Below are positions 1-7,924 of a stretch of DNA of 42,038 nucleotides, in pieces (position 1 is the first letter of the stretch; each line of letters begins with the position of its first letter). The stretch comes from Vibrio rhodolitus (GTDB lineage Bacteria; Pseudomonadota; Gammaproteobacteria; Enterobacterales; Vibrionaceae): contig NZ_QLYZ01000028.1 of the NCBI RefSeq assembly GCF_003350325.1, forward strand, positions 1 to 42,038, written 5' to 3'. Under the pieces are notes generated by a model. It saw only the letters and a program-made list of their open reading frames with translations. It was not told the origin of the DNA and searched no databases. A program made the position numbers and the translations under genes.

Positions 1-213
1 CCCCTCTTTGGCCCGTAGGCATCATGCGGTATTAGCCATCGTTTCCAATGGTTATCCCCCACATCAGGGCAATTTCCTAGGCATTACTCACCCGTCCGCC
101 GCTCGCCGCCCAACAAATCCCCCGAAGGTTCAATGTTGTCGCTGCCGCTCGACTTGCATGTGTTAGGCCTGCCGCCAGCGTTCAATCTGAGCCATGATCA
201 AACTCTTCAATTT
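1..213 (-). rRNA. rrs: 16S rRNA, 5' end (partial)
   Basis: Read on the minus strand, the block starts near 213 with the conserved AAATTGAAGAGTTTGATC start of bacterial 16S rRNA. It continues through the universal 27F primer region (GAGTTTGATC.TGGCTCAG) and the GGCGGACGGGTGAGTAA helix. Only about the first 213 nucleotides are present; the rest of the gene, and presumably 23S and 5S, lies beyond the left edge. It is preceded by two rRNA-type promoters and a leader with a boxA antitermination element, so this is the start of a complete rrn operon and not a fragment. Confidence 0.98.
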
Positions 214-420
214 AAGATTTTGGTGACTCAATGAATACTGAACATTACATAGTAATGTTGAATTGACTGTGCCGATACTAAGTATCGAATTGGTCACTCA
301 GTTCATTGAAATCAAATTTGAAGCCGAAGCTTCTAATTGGATTATCATCAACGAGTGCCCACACAGATTGATAGGTTTATATTGTTAAAGAGCTTGCTTT
401 AAGATTTTCTCTCAAAGCGG
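214..420 (-). promoter_or_regulatory. rrn leader with boxA and hairpins
   Basis: This is the transcribed leader between promoter P2 and mature 16S. On the minus strand it carries GCTCTTTAACA (383-393), the boxA element where NusB/NusE load for rRNA antitermination. It is followed by the boxC-like TGTGTGGGCACTCG (352-365). Two perfect hairpins lie downstream: 241-259 (AACATTAC-ATA-GTAATGTT) and 273-287 (CGATACT-A-AGTATCG). They probably help folding or RNase III processing of the precursor, which is inferred from position. Confidence 0.8.
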
Positions 421-426
421 AGGTGC

Positions 427-454
427 ATTCTAACGAGATAATTGAAAGAGTCAA
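427..454 (-). promoter_or_regulatory. rRNA promoter P2
   Basis: On the minus strand: -35 TTGACT (449-454), 16-bp spacer, -10 TAGAAT (427-432), then a GC-rich discriminator GCACCTCCGC. The predicted start is near 420. An A/T-rich tract just upstream (455-480) fits an UP element. A 16-bp spacer with a GC-rich discriminator is typical of stringently controlled rRNA promoters. Confidence 0.8.
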
Positions 455-542
455 ACACTTTTTTCAATTTATTTTCTCAGAAGCTTTCACCTCTCTGACT
501 AACGCTGAAGCCTTGTGGCGTCTGCCCTGTCAGTGGATGCGC

Positions 543-570
543 ATTATAGGGAGCTGGATTTTTATGGCAA
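543..570 (-). promoter_or_regulatory. rRNA promoter P1
   Basis: On the minus strand: -35 TTGCCA (565-570), 16-bp spacer, perfect -10 TATAAT (543-548), then GCGCATCC as discriminator. The predicted start is near 536. The region upstream (571-600) is rich in A and T runs, as expected of an UP element. It sits about 115 bp upstream of P2, giving the tandem promoters usual for rrn operons. Confidence 0.8.
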
Positions 571-631
571 CCCTTTTTTGCAAAAAAATCGAAAAAAGTG
601 ACCGTTCGTTTAAATTACCATCAAAACGACG

Positions 632-656
632 AAAAAGAGGGCATTTTGCCCTCTTC
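632..656 (-). terminator. fre operon terminator
   Basis: A perfect 6-bp stem (GAGGGC / GCCCTC) with extra flanking pairs, followed on the minus strand by TTTTT. It lies 24 bp past the fre stop codon and just upstream of rrn promoter P1. It should stop ubiD-fre transcription before the rRNA operon. Confidence 0.85.
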
Positions 657-679
657 AAATCAATGATTGCTTGCTATTA

Positions 680-1393
680 CTATATGAAAGCATAGGCATC
701 AGCGAACATTCTGTCACTTTTCGCCTGTTTATTTTGCGTAAACTGTTCGCGCGCTGCTCCAGCCATTTCGAAACGACCGGCAATGTAAATATCGTAGTTT
801 TCTAGCGTTGGGAAATCTTGGTTCACCGCTTCTAGTACGTTGCCAAGTTTGCCTTGCCAATCCGCAGCTGCCTCTTCTACTACCGGTACAAAGTGAACGT
901 TACTGTATTTAGCTGCAATTTCTTTCAACTCTGCTTTTGCGTATAACTGGCTAATATCGCGAGCACCCCAATAAAGGTAAATCGGATTTACTTTGTTTTG
1001 TGCAATGCAGTGATCGAGAATCGAGCGAACATAGCTAAACCCTGTACCACCAGCAATAAGTAAAAGCGGATTATCACTCTCTTCTCTTACCCAAGCATCA
1101 CCATGAGGTGCATCAATAGTAATTGAAGAGTCCTGCGCCAATGCCGACTTCATTGCTTCAACGACTTCAAGTGCGTAAGCATTCTGTTCTGCCGCACCAA
1201 TGTGAAGCTCAAGCTCGCCTTCATGGCGACATGGGCTACTCGCAATAGAAAATGGACGCTTATCTTTTTCACCCATAACAACCATCAGGTATTGACCCGC
1301 TTTAAATGGCACTGGGTTTTCAGGGTGAAGCAAAATACGGTAGGTATTAGCTGCTAACGACTCAATTGACTTTACTTTACATTGAATACTCAT
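680..1393 (-). CDS. fre: NAD(P)H-flavin reductase
   Basis: 237 residues, the usual length of Fre/LuxG-type flavin reductases. It transfers hydride from NAD(P)H to free FMN, FAD or riboflavin; the reduced flavin serves in ferric iron reduction and other reactions in the cytoplasm. The N-terminal flavin-binding barrel has the RPFSIASSP motif (about residues 46-54). The C-terminal pyridine-nucleotide domain has the GGTGFSYVRSI motif (about 114-124) and a YIAGRFEM segment near the end. It is the last gene of the ubiD-ferredoxin-fre operon, 13 bp after the ferredoxin stop, with a terminator behind it. ubiD-fre adjacency is also found in E. coli. A LuxG function would need a lux operon, and none is here. 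Confidence 0.93.
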   Translation of the reverse strand: MSIQCKVKSIESLAANTYRILLHPENPVPFKAGQYLMVVMGEKDKRPFSIASSPCRHEGELELHIGAAEQNAYALEVVEAMKSALAQDSSITIDAPHGDAWVREESDNPLLLIAGGTGFSYVRSILDHCIAQNKVNPIYLYWGARDISQLYAKAELKEIAAKYSNVHFVPVVEEAAADWQGKLGNVLEAVNQDFPTLENYDIYIAGRFEMAGAAREQFTQNKQAKSDRMFADAYAFI

Positions 1394-1406
1394 GGGTTCC
1401 TCTCAC

Positions 1407-1676
1407 TTACTCTTCAAAAGTAAGGACTAAATGACTTTCTGTATGAGCTAGACAGGGAAATATCCAGCCTTGTTGTTGTTCTTGTTCGGTAAGCATAGGT
1501 TCAAGGTCATAACTAACCTCACCCGACACTTTCTTACACATGCACATCGCACATGCTCCGACCTGGCAACGATGTGGAAAGCCAATATTATTGTTGAGCG
1601 CAGCTTCCAACACCGTTTGCCCTTGTGGGACTTCAAATTCTACCTGACTTGGGAGCAAAGTAACCTTGTGTGTCAT
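1407..1676 (-). CDS. Plant-type 2Fe-2S ferredoxin
   Basis: A small soluble electron carrier of 89 residues. Cys37-x4-Cys42-x2-Cys45 plus Cys75 is the ligand pattern of plant-type [2Fe-2S] ferredoxins; an extra Cys47 is not part of it. The ATG at 1676 is preferred over a TTG seven codons upstream. It overlaps the ubiD stop codon as ATGA and has a GGGA ribosome binding site inside the ubiD tail, so translation of the two genes is probably coupled. It lies between ubiD and fre. A flavin reductase encoded directly downstream suggests Fre may reduce it, or that both feed one oxygenase, but no partner enzyme is encoded here. Confidence 0.88.
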   Translation of the reverse strand: MTHKVTLLPSQVEFEVPQGQTVLEAALNNNIGFPHRCQVGACAMCMCKKVSGEVSYDLEPMLTEQEQQQGWIFPCLAHTESHLVLTFEE

Positions 1677-3526
1677 TCGATTCCCAATTGATGCCAAATT
1701 GCATCTATTTTCGCGACCAACTCAGGATCCTTCTTAATCGGAATGCCCCACTCTCTGAGTTTTTCATCGCCCAGTTTATTGGTCGCATCCCAAGCCATGC
1801 GACTTACGCCTGATTTTGACTCAGTATATAGAAGACTATCGCGCGCGGGATCCATGCGTGTGGTTACTGCCCAGATTACATCATTCCAGTCACGAATATT
1901 GACGTCATCGTCGCATACAATCACAAACTTAGGATCGACAACGTCCTCTAAACCAGACCACACCGCCTCTATTGCTTGGCGACCTTGCCCTATCGCTTGC
2001 TTATCAATAGAAAGCAGAACCATCTGCCCAGAGATAGCACCTTCAGGAAGGTAGATATCTAATAGCTGTGGAATGGTCTGTTTCAGTTCAGCAATTTTCT
2101 CGATTGGATTGGTTAGTGGCGCTTTCGGTTCATTGCGTGTCAACGCTAACTCAGCCTCCCACTTAATCGTGGCATCTAAGCCCATTTTCGAACCTAAGCC
2201 CACCACAGGTGAAGCGAAGTCCAGAGAATCGATTGGTGTGTTCTCGATCATCAAGGTATCGCGCACCGGATCCATATGTTCCGTCATCGCTTTTGTCACA
2301 GCGCGCCAATCTCGCGCATCAACCGATTCATCACACACAATAACGTACTTGGTGTACATGAACTGACGTAAGAAAGACCATACCCCCATCATCACGCGTT
2401 TAGCATGACCCGGGTATTGTTTCTTCATTGTCACGACGGCCATACGATAAGAGCAGCCTTCTGGCGGCAAGTAGAAGTCTTCAATCTCTGGGAATTGCTT
2501 TTGCAATATCGGCACAAACACTTCGTTTAATGCCACCCCCAATACTGCCGGTTCATCAGGCGGACGACCGGTATAGGTGCTGTGGTAGATTGGCTTATTA
2601 CGCATCGTGATATGCGTAATAGTGAAAACGTGATGTTTTTCTTTTTCGTTATAGTAACCAGTATGGTCACCGTAAGGACCTTCATCGGCAAATTCATTCG
2701 GGTCGATATAACCTTCTAGTACAATCTCGGCACTCGCTGGTACTTCAAGATCGTTACTGACTGATTTCACCACTTCAGTACGACTGCCGCGCAGTAAGCC
2801 TGCAAACGCATATTCCGACAAAGTATCGGGTACTGGCGTAACCGCACCAAGAATCGTTGCTGGATCAGCGCCAAAAGCGACGGATACCGGGAATGGTTGA
2901 CCAGGATTAGTCTCCATCCAGTCACGCAAATCGAGCGCCCCACCTCGGTGAGCCAGCCAACGCATGATGATTTTATTCTTACCCAGCTTCTGTTGACGAT
3001 AGATACCTAAATTTTGGCGCTTTTTATTTGGACCTTTGGTCACGGTTAAGCCCCAAGTCAGCAAAGGCGCGACATCATCTTGCCAACAGCTCATCACTGG
3101 TATTTTATCAAGGTCAACATCGTCGCCTTGCCAGACAATTTCCTGACAAGGGGCATTGCGCAGACGTTTGGCAGGCATGTGCAGAACTTGCTTAAACAGT
3201 GGAAGTTTCTCAAGTGCGTCTTTGAAACCTTTTGGTGGCTCAGGCTCTTTTAAGTAAGCCAGTAACTTACCTACCTCACGCAACTCTTTCACTTCACTGC
3301 GTCCCATTCCCATTGCTACGCGCTCTGCAGTACCAAAGAGATTGGTTAACACCGGATAATCGTAACCAATTGGGTTTTCGAACAGTAATGCCGGACCGCC
3401 CGCACGTAGTGTGCGATCGCTGATTTCCGTCATTTCATAATGAGGGTCGGTGGGGTGAGTAATGCGTTTTAATTTGCCTTGTTGCTCTAACAGGTGAATA
3501 AAATCGCGTAAGTCCTTAAAACTCAT
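1673..3526 (-). CDS. ubiD: 4-hydroxy-3-polyprenylbenzoate decarboxylase UbiD
   Basis: A prenylated-FMN-dependent decarboxylase of ubiquinone synthesis; the cofactor is made by UbiX, which is not in the window. Alignment from memory with E. coli UbiD (497 residues) is near continuous through the N-terminal domain (LRDFIHLLEQQGKLKRI) and the core (YGDHTGYYNE, YHSTYTGRPPDEPAVLG, LPPEGCSYRMAVV). This protein is about 120 residues longer. The C-terminal segment is present twice: VIVCDESVDARDW...MDPVRDT near 395-420 and VIVCDDDVNIRDW...MDPARDS near 536-562. The second copy ends with the canonical REWGIPIKKDPELVAKIDAIW tail. First gene of the operon; its ATG at 3526 lies 40 bp after the preceding terminator. 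Confidence 0.96.
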   Translation of the reverse strand: MSFKDLRDFIHLLEQQGKLKRITHPTDPHYEMTEISDRTLRAGGPALLFENPIGYDYPVLTNLFGTAERVAMGMGRSEVKELREVGKLLAYLKEPEPPKGFKDALEKLPLFKQVLHMPAKRLRNAPCQEIVWQGDDVDLDKIPVMSCWQDDVAPLLTWGLTVTKGPNKKRQNLGIYRQQKLGKNKIIMRWLAHRGGALDLRDWMETNPGQPFPVSVAFGADPATILGAVTPVPDTLSEYAFAGLLRGSRTEVVKSVSNDLEVPASAEIVLEGYIDPNEFADEGPYGDHTGYYNEKEKHHVFTITHITMRNKPIYHSTYTGRPPDEPAVLGVALNEVFVPILQKQFPEIEDFYLPPEGCSYRMAVVTMKKQYPGHAKRVMMGVWSFLRQFMYTKYVIVCDESVDARDWRAVTKAMTEHMDPVRDTLMIENTPIDSLDFASPVVGLGSKMGLDATIKWEAELALTRNEPKAPLTNPIEKIAELKQTIPQLLDIYLPEGAISGQMVLLSIDKQAIGQGRQAIEAVWSGLEDVVDPKFVIVCDDDVNIRDWNDVIWAVTTRMDPARDSLLYTESKSGVSRMAWDATNKLGDEKLREWGIPIKKDPELVAKIDAIWHQLGIE

Positions 3527-3565
3527 AGCTCTTCTGCTGACTGGTTAAACTACAGGCAGTATATC

Positions 3566-3594
3566 AAAAAAGAGGGATCGACGATCCCTCTTTT
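3566..3594 (-). terminator. Terminator after secreted protein gene
   Basis: A stem GAGGGAT / ATCCCTC flanked by A runs on the left and T residues on the right. On the minus strand it ends in TTTTTT. It follows the stop codon at 3617 and separates that gene from ubiD. The flanks could let it work in both directions. Confidence 0.85.
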
Positions 3595-3616
3595 CATTGT
3601 GGGTATTTTATCGGTG

Positions 3617-4615
3617 CTACTGACTTAGGACACTCAGCAAATGACGACTCTTAACGCGTTTATCACTGCTGGCTAACTCAGCCAGCCAACTAGAGTAACC
3701 TTGCTCAGCAAGTTGGCGCGCAACAAAAGGCGCATCATCATTACTGCCCATCCTCGCGATCAAAAACTCTTCAACCGCGTTGCTCATTGGTTTGATCCCG
3801 ACTAACTGCTTAATCGCCAGCTCATCTAAGCTTGGGTTGCTGGCAGCTTGCATGATCTGCTCAATAGAGAATTCATCCGCCACACTACCCAGGCGTATCA
3901 ACTCATTCTCACTGTAATGATTCGCCTTCATTAACCACACCAATTTATACACTGCCGGATCTTCACTGACTTGAGCAAGGCGCACCATTACCTCTGCTGG
4001 CGGTAACCACTCCACGACCGCTTTGTCAGTTAACTGAGCCGTTAAGGCTTTCAGTGCTTCGGGCGACAAGCTATCTAGCTCACGCATTAACAACTGTTCT
4101 CGCGTTTGGGTTTGATAGTCAGAGCCCGCCATTAACCATTGGCGTAAGTCGAGCTCTTGTCGCTCTGCTTGCATCACAAAATCTAAGGTTGATTGATCTT
4201 GGCGCCAACGCTTGAGTAAGCGACTGGCAATGGCAGGGTAATTAAACGCTGGCGTGGTAAATTCATAGCCATCGCCACGTTCTAATATTTGATAAGTTGG
4301 GATCATGGCTTTTTGCTGTTCAACAAAAATAGCCATCTTCGCCGTTAAGATAACGTCTTGCTGTTCGAGTTTTTGTAGCAAAAGATAACGGGCGACTTCC
4401 TGTTGCGGAAAAGCGAGTCGTTCGAGAGAGAAGTTGAGCGTATCAACATCATCTTCCATGACATACTGCAGAAATTCGGCAACCTTTGCCTGCATATGAT
4501 CGCTTTGACGCCACAGCTCAACCCGCTCTGGGGTCATCTGGGTCGCCATAGCTTGAGGCACTCCTAGCGCCAAAAAGAGGGACAGGAGAAGCGACGACAA
4601 CATTCCTTGTTGCAT
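3617..4615 (-). CDS. Exported protein of unknown function
   Basis: 332 residues if started at the ATG at 4615, which has a perfect AGGAGG eight bases upstream; a longer frame to 4684 runs through the rho terminator and is unlikely. Residues 1-24 (MQQGMLSSLLLSLFLALGVPQAMA) look like a signal peptide with AMA cleavage. The mature part is leucine- and glutamate-rich and seems wholly helical, with short repeating blocks that resemble a HEAT/ARM-like solenoid. No catalytic motif and no cysteine in the mature chain are visible. A periplasmic location is inferred. It is a single-gene unit between terminators at 3566 and 4674. I do not recognise the family. Confidence 0.75.
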   Translation of the reverse strand: MQQGMLSSLLLSLFLALGVPQAMATQMTPERVELWRQSDHMQAKVAEFLQYVMEDDVDTLNFSLERLAFPQQEVARYLLLQKLEQQDVILTAKMAIFVEQQKAMIPTYQILERGDGYEFTTPAFNYPAIASRLLKRWRQDQSTLDFVMQAERQELDLRQWLMAGSDYQTQTREQLLMRELDSLSPEALKALTAQLTDKAVVEWLPPAEVMVRLAQVSEDPAVYKLVWLMKANHYSENELIRLGSVADEFSIEQIMQAASNPSLDELAIKQLVGIKPMSNAVEEFLIARMGSNDDAPFVARQLAEQGYSSWLAELASSDKRVKSRHLLSVLSQ

Positions 4616-4673
4616 GTTAACCTCCTTGTAACATTCTCTCTCATTGTGCAGTGACAACAAAGAGAATGCAAAC

Positions 4674-4702
4674 AAAAACGCCACCGTTAAAAACGGTGGC
4701 GT
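4674..4702 (-). terminator. rho gene terminator
   Basis: A 9-bp GC-rich stem (CGCCACCGT / ACGGTGGCG) with a short loop; on the minus strand it is followed by TTTTTG. It begins 17 bp past the rho stop codon, so the rho gene itself ends at an intrinsic, Rho-independent terminator. Confidence 0.9.
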
Positions 4703-4718
4703 TATCGCATTGATTTAA

Positions 4719-5978
4719 TTACTGACGACGCATTGCATCAAAGAATTCGTCGTTAGTTTTCGTCATTGCCAGCTTATCGATTAGGAATTCCATCGCATCG
4801 ATTTCGCCCATTGGGTGAACAATCTTACGTAGGATCCACATCTTCTGTAGCTCATCAGTCTTAGTCAGTAGCTCTTCACGACGCGTACCTGAGCGGTTGA
4901 AATCAATCGCAGGGAAGACACGTTTTTCAGCAATCTTACGGTTTAGGTGCAGTTCCATGTTACCTGTACCTTTAAACTCTTCGTAGATTACTTCATCCAT
5001 CTTAGAACCAGTATCAACTAGTGCTGTTGCGATGATCGTTAAGCTACCGCCTTCTTCTACGTTACGAGCCGCACCGAAGAAACGTTTTGGACGATGTAGA
5101 GCGTTCGCGTCCACACCACCGGTTAGTACTTTACCTGATGAAGGTACTACAGTGTTGTAGGCACGTGCTAGACGAGTAATAGAGTCAAGTAGGATAACCA
5201 CATCTTTCTTGTGTTCTACTAGACGTTTTGCTTTCTCGATAACCATTTCTGCCACTTGTACGTGACGAGAAGCTGGCTCATCGAATGTCGATGCAACTAC
5301 TTCACCTTTAACTAGGCGTTGCATCTCAGTAACTTCTTCTGGACGCTCGTCGATTAGAAGTACCATCAACTCACACTCAGGGTGGTTGTAAGCGATACTT
5401 TGCGCGATGTTTTGTAGCAACATGGTTTTACCCGCTTTTGGCGGAGCTACAATCAGACCACGCTGACCTTTACCAATTGGCGATGCAAGGTCTAGAACAC
5501 GAGCCGTGATATCTTCGGTAGAACCGTTACCACGTTCCATCACCATACGCTCATTTGCATGTAGCGGCGTTAGGTTTTCAAACAGGATCTTATTACGTGC
5601 GTTATCTGGCTTGTCGTCGTTTACGGTGTTGACTTTTAATAGAGCAAAGTAGCGTTCGCCATCTTTTGGTGGACGAATTTTACCAGCAATAGAGTCACCA
5701 GTACGTAGGTTGAAGCGACGAATTTGGCTTGGAGAAACGTAAATATCGTCAGGACCAGCTAGGTAAGAACTGTCGGCACTACGAAGGAAACCAAAACCGT
5801 CTTGAAGAATTTCCAGTACGCCGTCACCAAAAATGTCTTCACCGCTTTTCGCGTGAGCTTTCAGGATTGCGAAGATGATGTCTTGTTTTCTTAGACGTGC
5901 CAGGTTTTCTAAACCTAAGCTTTCGCCAAGTTTAACAAGATCAGAAACAGGTCTGTTCTTCAGTTCTGTAAGATTCAT
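4719..5978 (-). CDS. rho: Transcription termination factor Rho
   Basis: A hexameric RNA-dependent ATPase that releases RNA polymerase at Rho-dependent terminators. 419 residues, the same length as E. coli Rho, when started at MNLTELKN (ATG 5978). A TTG eight codons upstream is possible but neither has a strong ribosome site, so family alignment decides. Order: N-terminal helical domain, cold-shock-like RNA-binding domain (ILQDGFGFLRSADSSYLAGPDDIYVSPSQIRRF, about 58-90), Walker A APPKAGKT near 178-185, Walker B VVILLDSITRLARAYN, Q-loop and R-loop region (about 280-300). It is downstream of trxA with a 200-bp leader, as in E. coli, where rho autoregulates through its leader; that control is not visible directly here. 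Confidence 0.97.
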   Translation of the reverse strand: MNLTELKNRPVSDLVKLGESLGLENLARLRKQDIIFAILKAHAKSGEDIFGDGVLEILQDGFGFLRSADSSYLAGPDDIYVSPSQIRRFNLRTGDSIAGKIRPPKDGERYFALLKVNTVNDDKPDNARNKILFENLTPLHANERMVMERGNGSTEDITARVLDLASPIGKGQRGLIVAPPKAGKTMLLQNIAQSIAYNHPECELMVLLIDERPEEVTEMQRLVKGEVVASTFDEPASRHVQVAEMVIEKAKRLVEHKKDVVILLDSITRLARAYNTVVPSSGKVLTGGVDANALHRPKRFFGAARNVEEGGSLTIIATALVDTGSKMDEVIYEEFKGTGNMELHLNRKIAEKRVFPAIDFNRSGTRREELLTKTDELQKMWILRKIVHPMGEIDAMEFLIDKLAMTKTNDEFFDAMRRQ

Positions 5979-6127
5979 TGTGGTAGATGCTTGTTTAGTC
6001 AAAATAGGATCTGTTGTTTAAGTTAGATGGAATATGGTCTCAGGATCGACCAAGAAGAGAATTCTGTTTAATTAACGTGCGATAAATTAGCACTAAATAC
6101 TAGCCTAGTCTATCTTTTGTTGCCGTT

Positions 6128-6163
6128 CAAAAACAAAACCGTACATTGATCAAATGTACGGTC
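6128..6163 (-). terminator. trxA terminator
   Basis: A 9-bp stem (ACCGTACAT / ATGTACGGT) around a 7-base loop, followed on the minus strand by TTTTGTTTTT. It lies 18 bp past the trxA stop and about 150 bp upstream of rho, so rho probably has its own promoter in 5979-6127. Confidence 0.85.
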
Positions 6164-6180
6164 TTATTTTTACAGCGAGC

Positions 6181-6507
6181 TTATAGGTTAGCGTCTAAGA
6201 ACTCTTTTAATTGAGTTTTAGACAGCGCACCAACTTTAGTTGCTGCTACGCTACCATCTTTGAAAAGAAGTAGCGTTGGAATACCACGAATACCAAATTT
6301 AGGTGGAGTACCTGCGTTTTGGTCGATATTCAATTTTCCGATAGTGAGTTTGCCTTCGTACTCTTCTGCGATTTCGTCCAGAATCGGCGCAATCATCTTA
6401 CAAGGACCACACCACTCTGCCCAAAAATCAACAAGAACTGGGCCTGCAGCATTGATTACATCGTTATCAAAACCTTCATCAGTAAGCTGCAAAATTTTAT
6501 CACTCAT
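6181..6507 (-). CDS. trxA: Thioredoxin 1
   Basis: A cytoplasmic dithiol-disulfide carrier reduced by thioredoxin reductase; it serves ribonucleotide reductase, methionine sulfoxide reductase and others. 108 residues from the ATG at 6507, which has GGAG upstream; the four-codon extension is not needed. The active site is W-C33-G-P-C36, preceded by VDFWAEW. The cis-proline loop GIRGIPTLLLF is intact (about residues 72-82). It is divergent from rhlB (111 bp apart) and upstream of rho, the same order as in E. coli. Confidence 0.98.
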   Translation of the reverse strand: MSDKILQLTDEGFDNDVINAAGPVLVDFWAEWCGPCKMIAPILDEIAEEYEGKLTIGKLNIDQNAGTPPKFGIRGIPTLLLFKDGSVAATKVGALSKTQLKEFLDANL

Positions 6508-6618
6508 CTTCCACTCCACTGTGTTTTTTGGAACTGGTTGGATGATAACCAGTATTGAGATGCCCTATTGGAATGTATTTACTTTCGTATTGCAAGCTTA
6601 AGCTGATATTCTATAGCG

Positions 6619-7917
6619 ATGAAGAAGACGCACATCACAGAGCAAAAGTTCGCCGATTTGGGGTTACATCCTCAAGTTACAAAGGGTTTGGAGCAAAAAG
6701 GGTTCGAGTTTTGTACCCCTATCCAAGCTCAGGCGCTGCCGGTCCTGCTCTCCGGCCGTGACATCGCAGGCCAGGCCCAAACGGGTACTGGTAAGACGCT
6801 TGCGTTCCTTACTGCTACTTTTAACCACTTACTGACTACACCAGAGCTAGAAGGTCGTAAGCCAACTCAGCCACGTGCCATTATTATGGCTCCGACGCGT
6901 GAATTGGCGATTCAGATCTTTAATGATGCCGAGCCGTTAATTGCCAGCACAGGTATTAAAGCTGCGCTTGCCTACGGTGGTGAGAGCTATGAGAAGCAAC
7001 TGTCTAAGCTAGAGCAAGGGGTTGATATTCTGATCGGTACTACTGGTCGCATTATCGATTTCCACAAACAGCGCGTATTTAACCTTAACCATATTCAAGC
7101 GGTGGTTCTGGATGAAGCAGACCGCATGTTTGACCTTGGCTTTATTAAAGACATTCGTTTCTTGTTCCGCCGTATGCCAGAGCCAAAAGATCGTTTGAAC
7201 ATGCTGTTCTCTGCAACGCTTTCGTACCGTGTACAAGAGTTAGCATTTGAACACATGAACGAGCCAGAATCGGTTGTGGTTGAACCTGAACAAAAAACAG
7301 GTCACCGCATTCAAGAAGAACTGTTCTACCCTTCTAACGAAGATAAGATGGCACTACTGCAAACACTTATCGAAGAAGAATGGCCAGATCGCGCGATCAT
7401 TTTTGCTAACACCAAACACGTTTGTGAATCGATTTGGGGTCACCTTGCGGCAGACAAACACCGCGTGGGTCTACTGACTGGTGATGTACCGCAGAAAAAA
7501 CGTGAGCGCATCCTTGAGCAATTTACTCGTGGCGAAGTTGATCTCCTTGTTGCAACCGACGTTGCCGCTCGTGGTCTGCACATCCCGCAAGTAACACACG
7601 TATTTAACTACGACTTACCTGACGATTGCGAAGACTACGTACACCGTATCGGTCGTACCGGTCGTGCAGGTGCAAGCGGTCACTCGATTAGCTTTGCGTG
7701 TGAGCAATACGCGATTAATCTACCTGCAATCGAAGAATATATTGAACATGCGATTCCAGTTTCAGATTATGACTCTTCGGCACTGATTCAGGATTTACCT
7801 GCGCCGATCCGTCTGCGTACGCGCAACCAGCAACAACGTCGCACCAATACCGGTGGTTCACGTTCTGGTAACCGTAAACCAAATCGCTCTCGTCCACGTC
7901 AGCAAAAGGATTCTTAA
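6619..7917 (+). CDS. rhlB: DEAD-box RNA helicase RhlB
   Basis: An ATP-dependent RNA helicase; in E. coli it is the helicase of the RNA degradosome and unwinds structured RNA for PNPase. 432 residues. Q motif GFEFCTPIQ (28-36), motif I AQTGTGKT (53-60), PTREL (92-96), DEAD (165-168), SAT (198-200), and motif VI HRIGRTGRAG near 340. The C-terminal 35 residues are basic and low-complexity (RNQQQRRTNTGGSRSGNRKPNRSRPRQQ), a likely RNA-binding tail. It is divergent from trxA. gppA starts 7 bp after its stop, so the two form an operon. Confidence 0.96.
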   Translation: MKKTHITEQKFADLGLHPQVTKGLEQKGFEFCTPIQAQALPVLLSGRDIAGQAQTGTGKTLAFLTATFNHLLTTPELEGRKPTQPRAIIMAPTRELAIQIFNDAEPLIASTGIKAALAYGGESYEKQLSKLEQGVDILIGTTGRIIDFHKQRVFNLNHIQAVVLDEADRMFDLGFIKDIRFLFRRMPEPKDRLNMLFSATLSYRVQELAFEHMNEPESVVVEPEQKTGHRIQEELFYPSNEDKMALLQTLIEEEWPDRAIIFANTKHVCESIWGHLAADKHRVGLLTGDVPQKKRERILEQFTRGEVDLLVATDVAARGLHIPQVTHVFNYDLPDDCEDYVHRIGRTGRAGASGHSISFACEQYAINLPAIEEYIEHAIPVSDYDSSALIQDLPAPIRLRTRNQQQRRTNTGGSRSGNRKPNRSRPRQQKDS

Positions 7918-7924
7918 GTCGTTT

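Noticed and set aside
423..695. 90-codon plus-strand frame over the rrn promoters
   Set aside because: It lies entirely on the rRNA promoter and UP-element sequence and has no ribosome site or family match.
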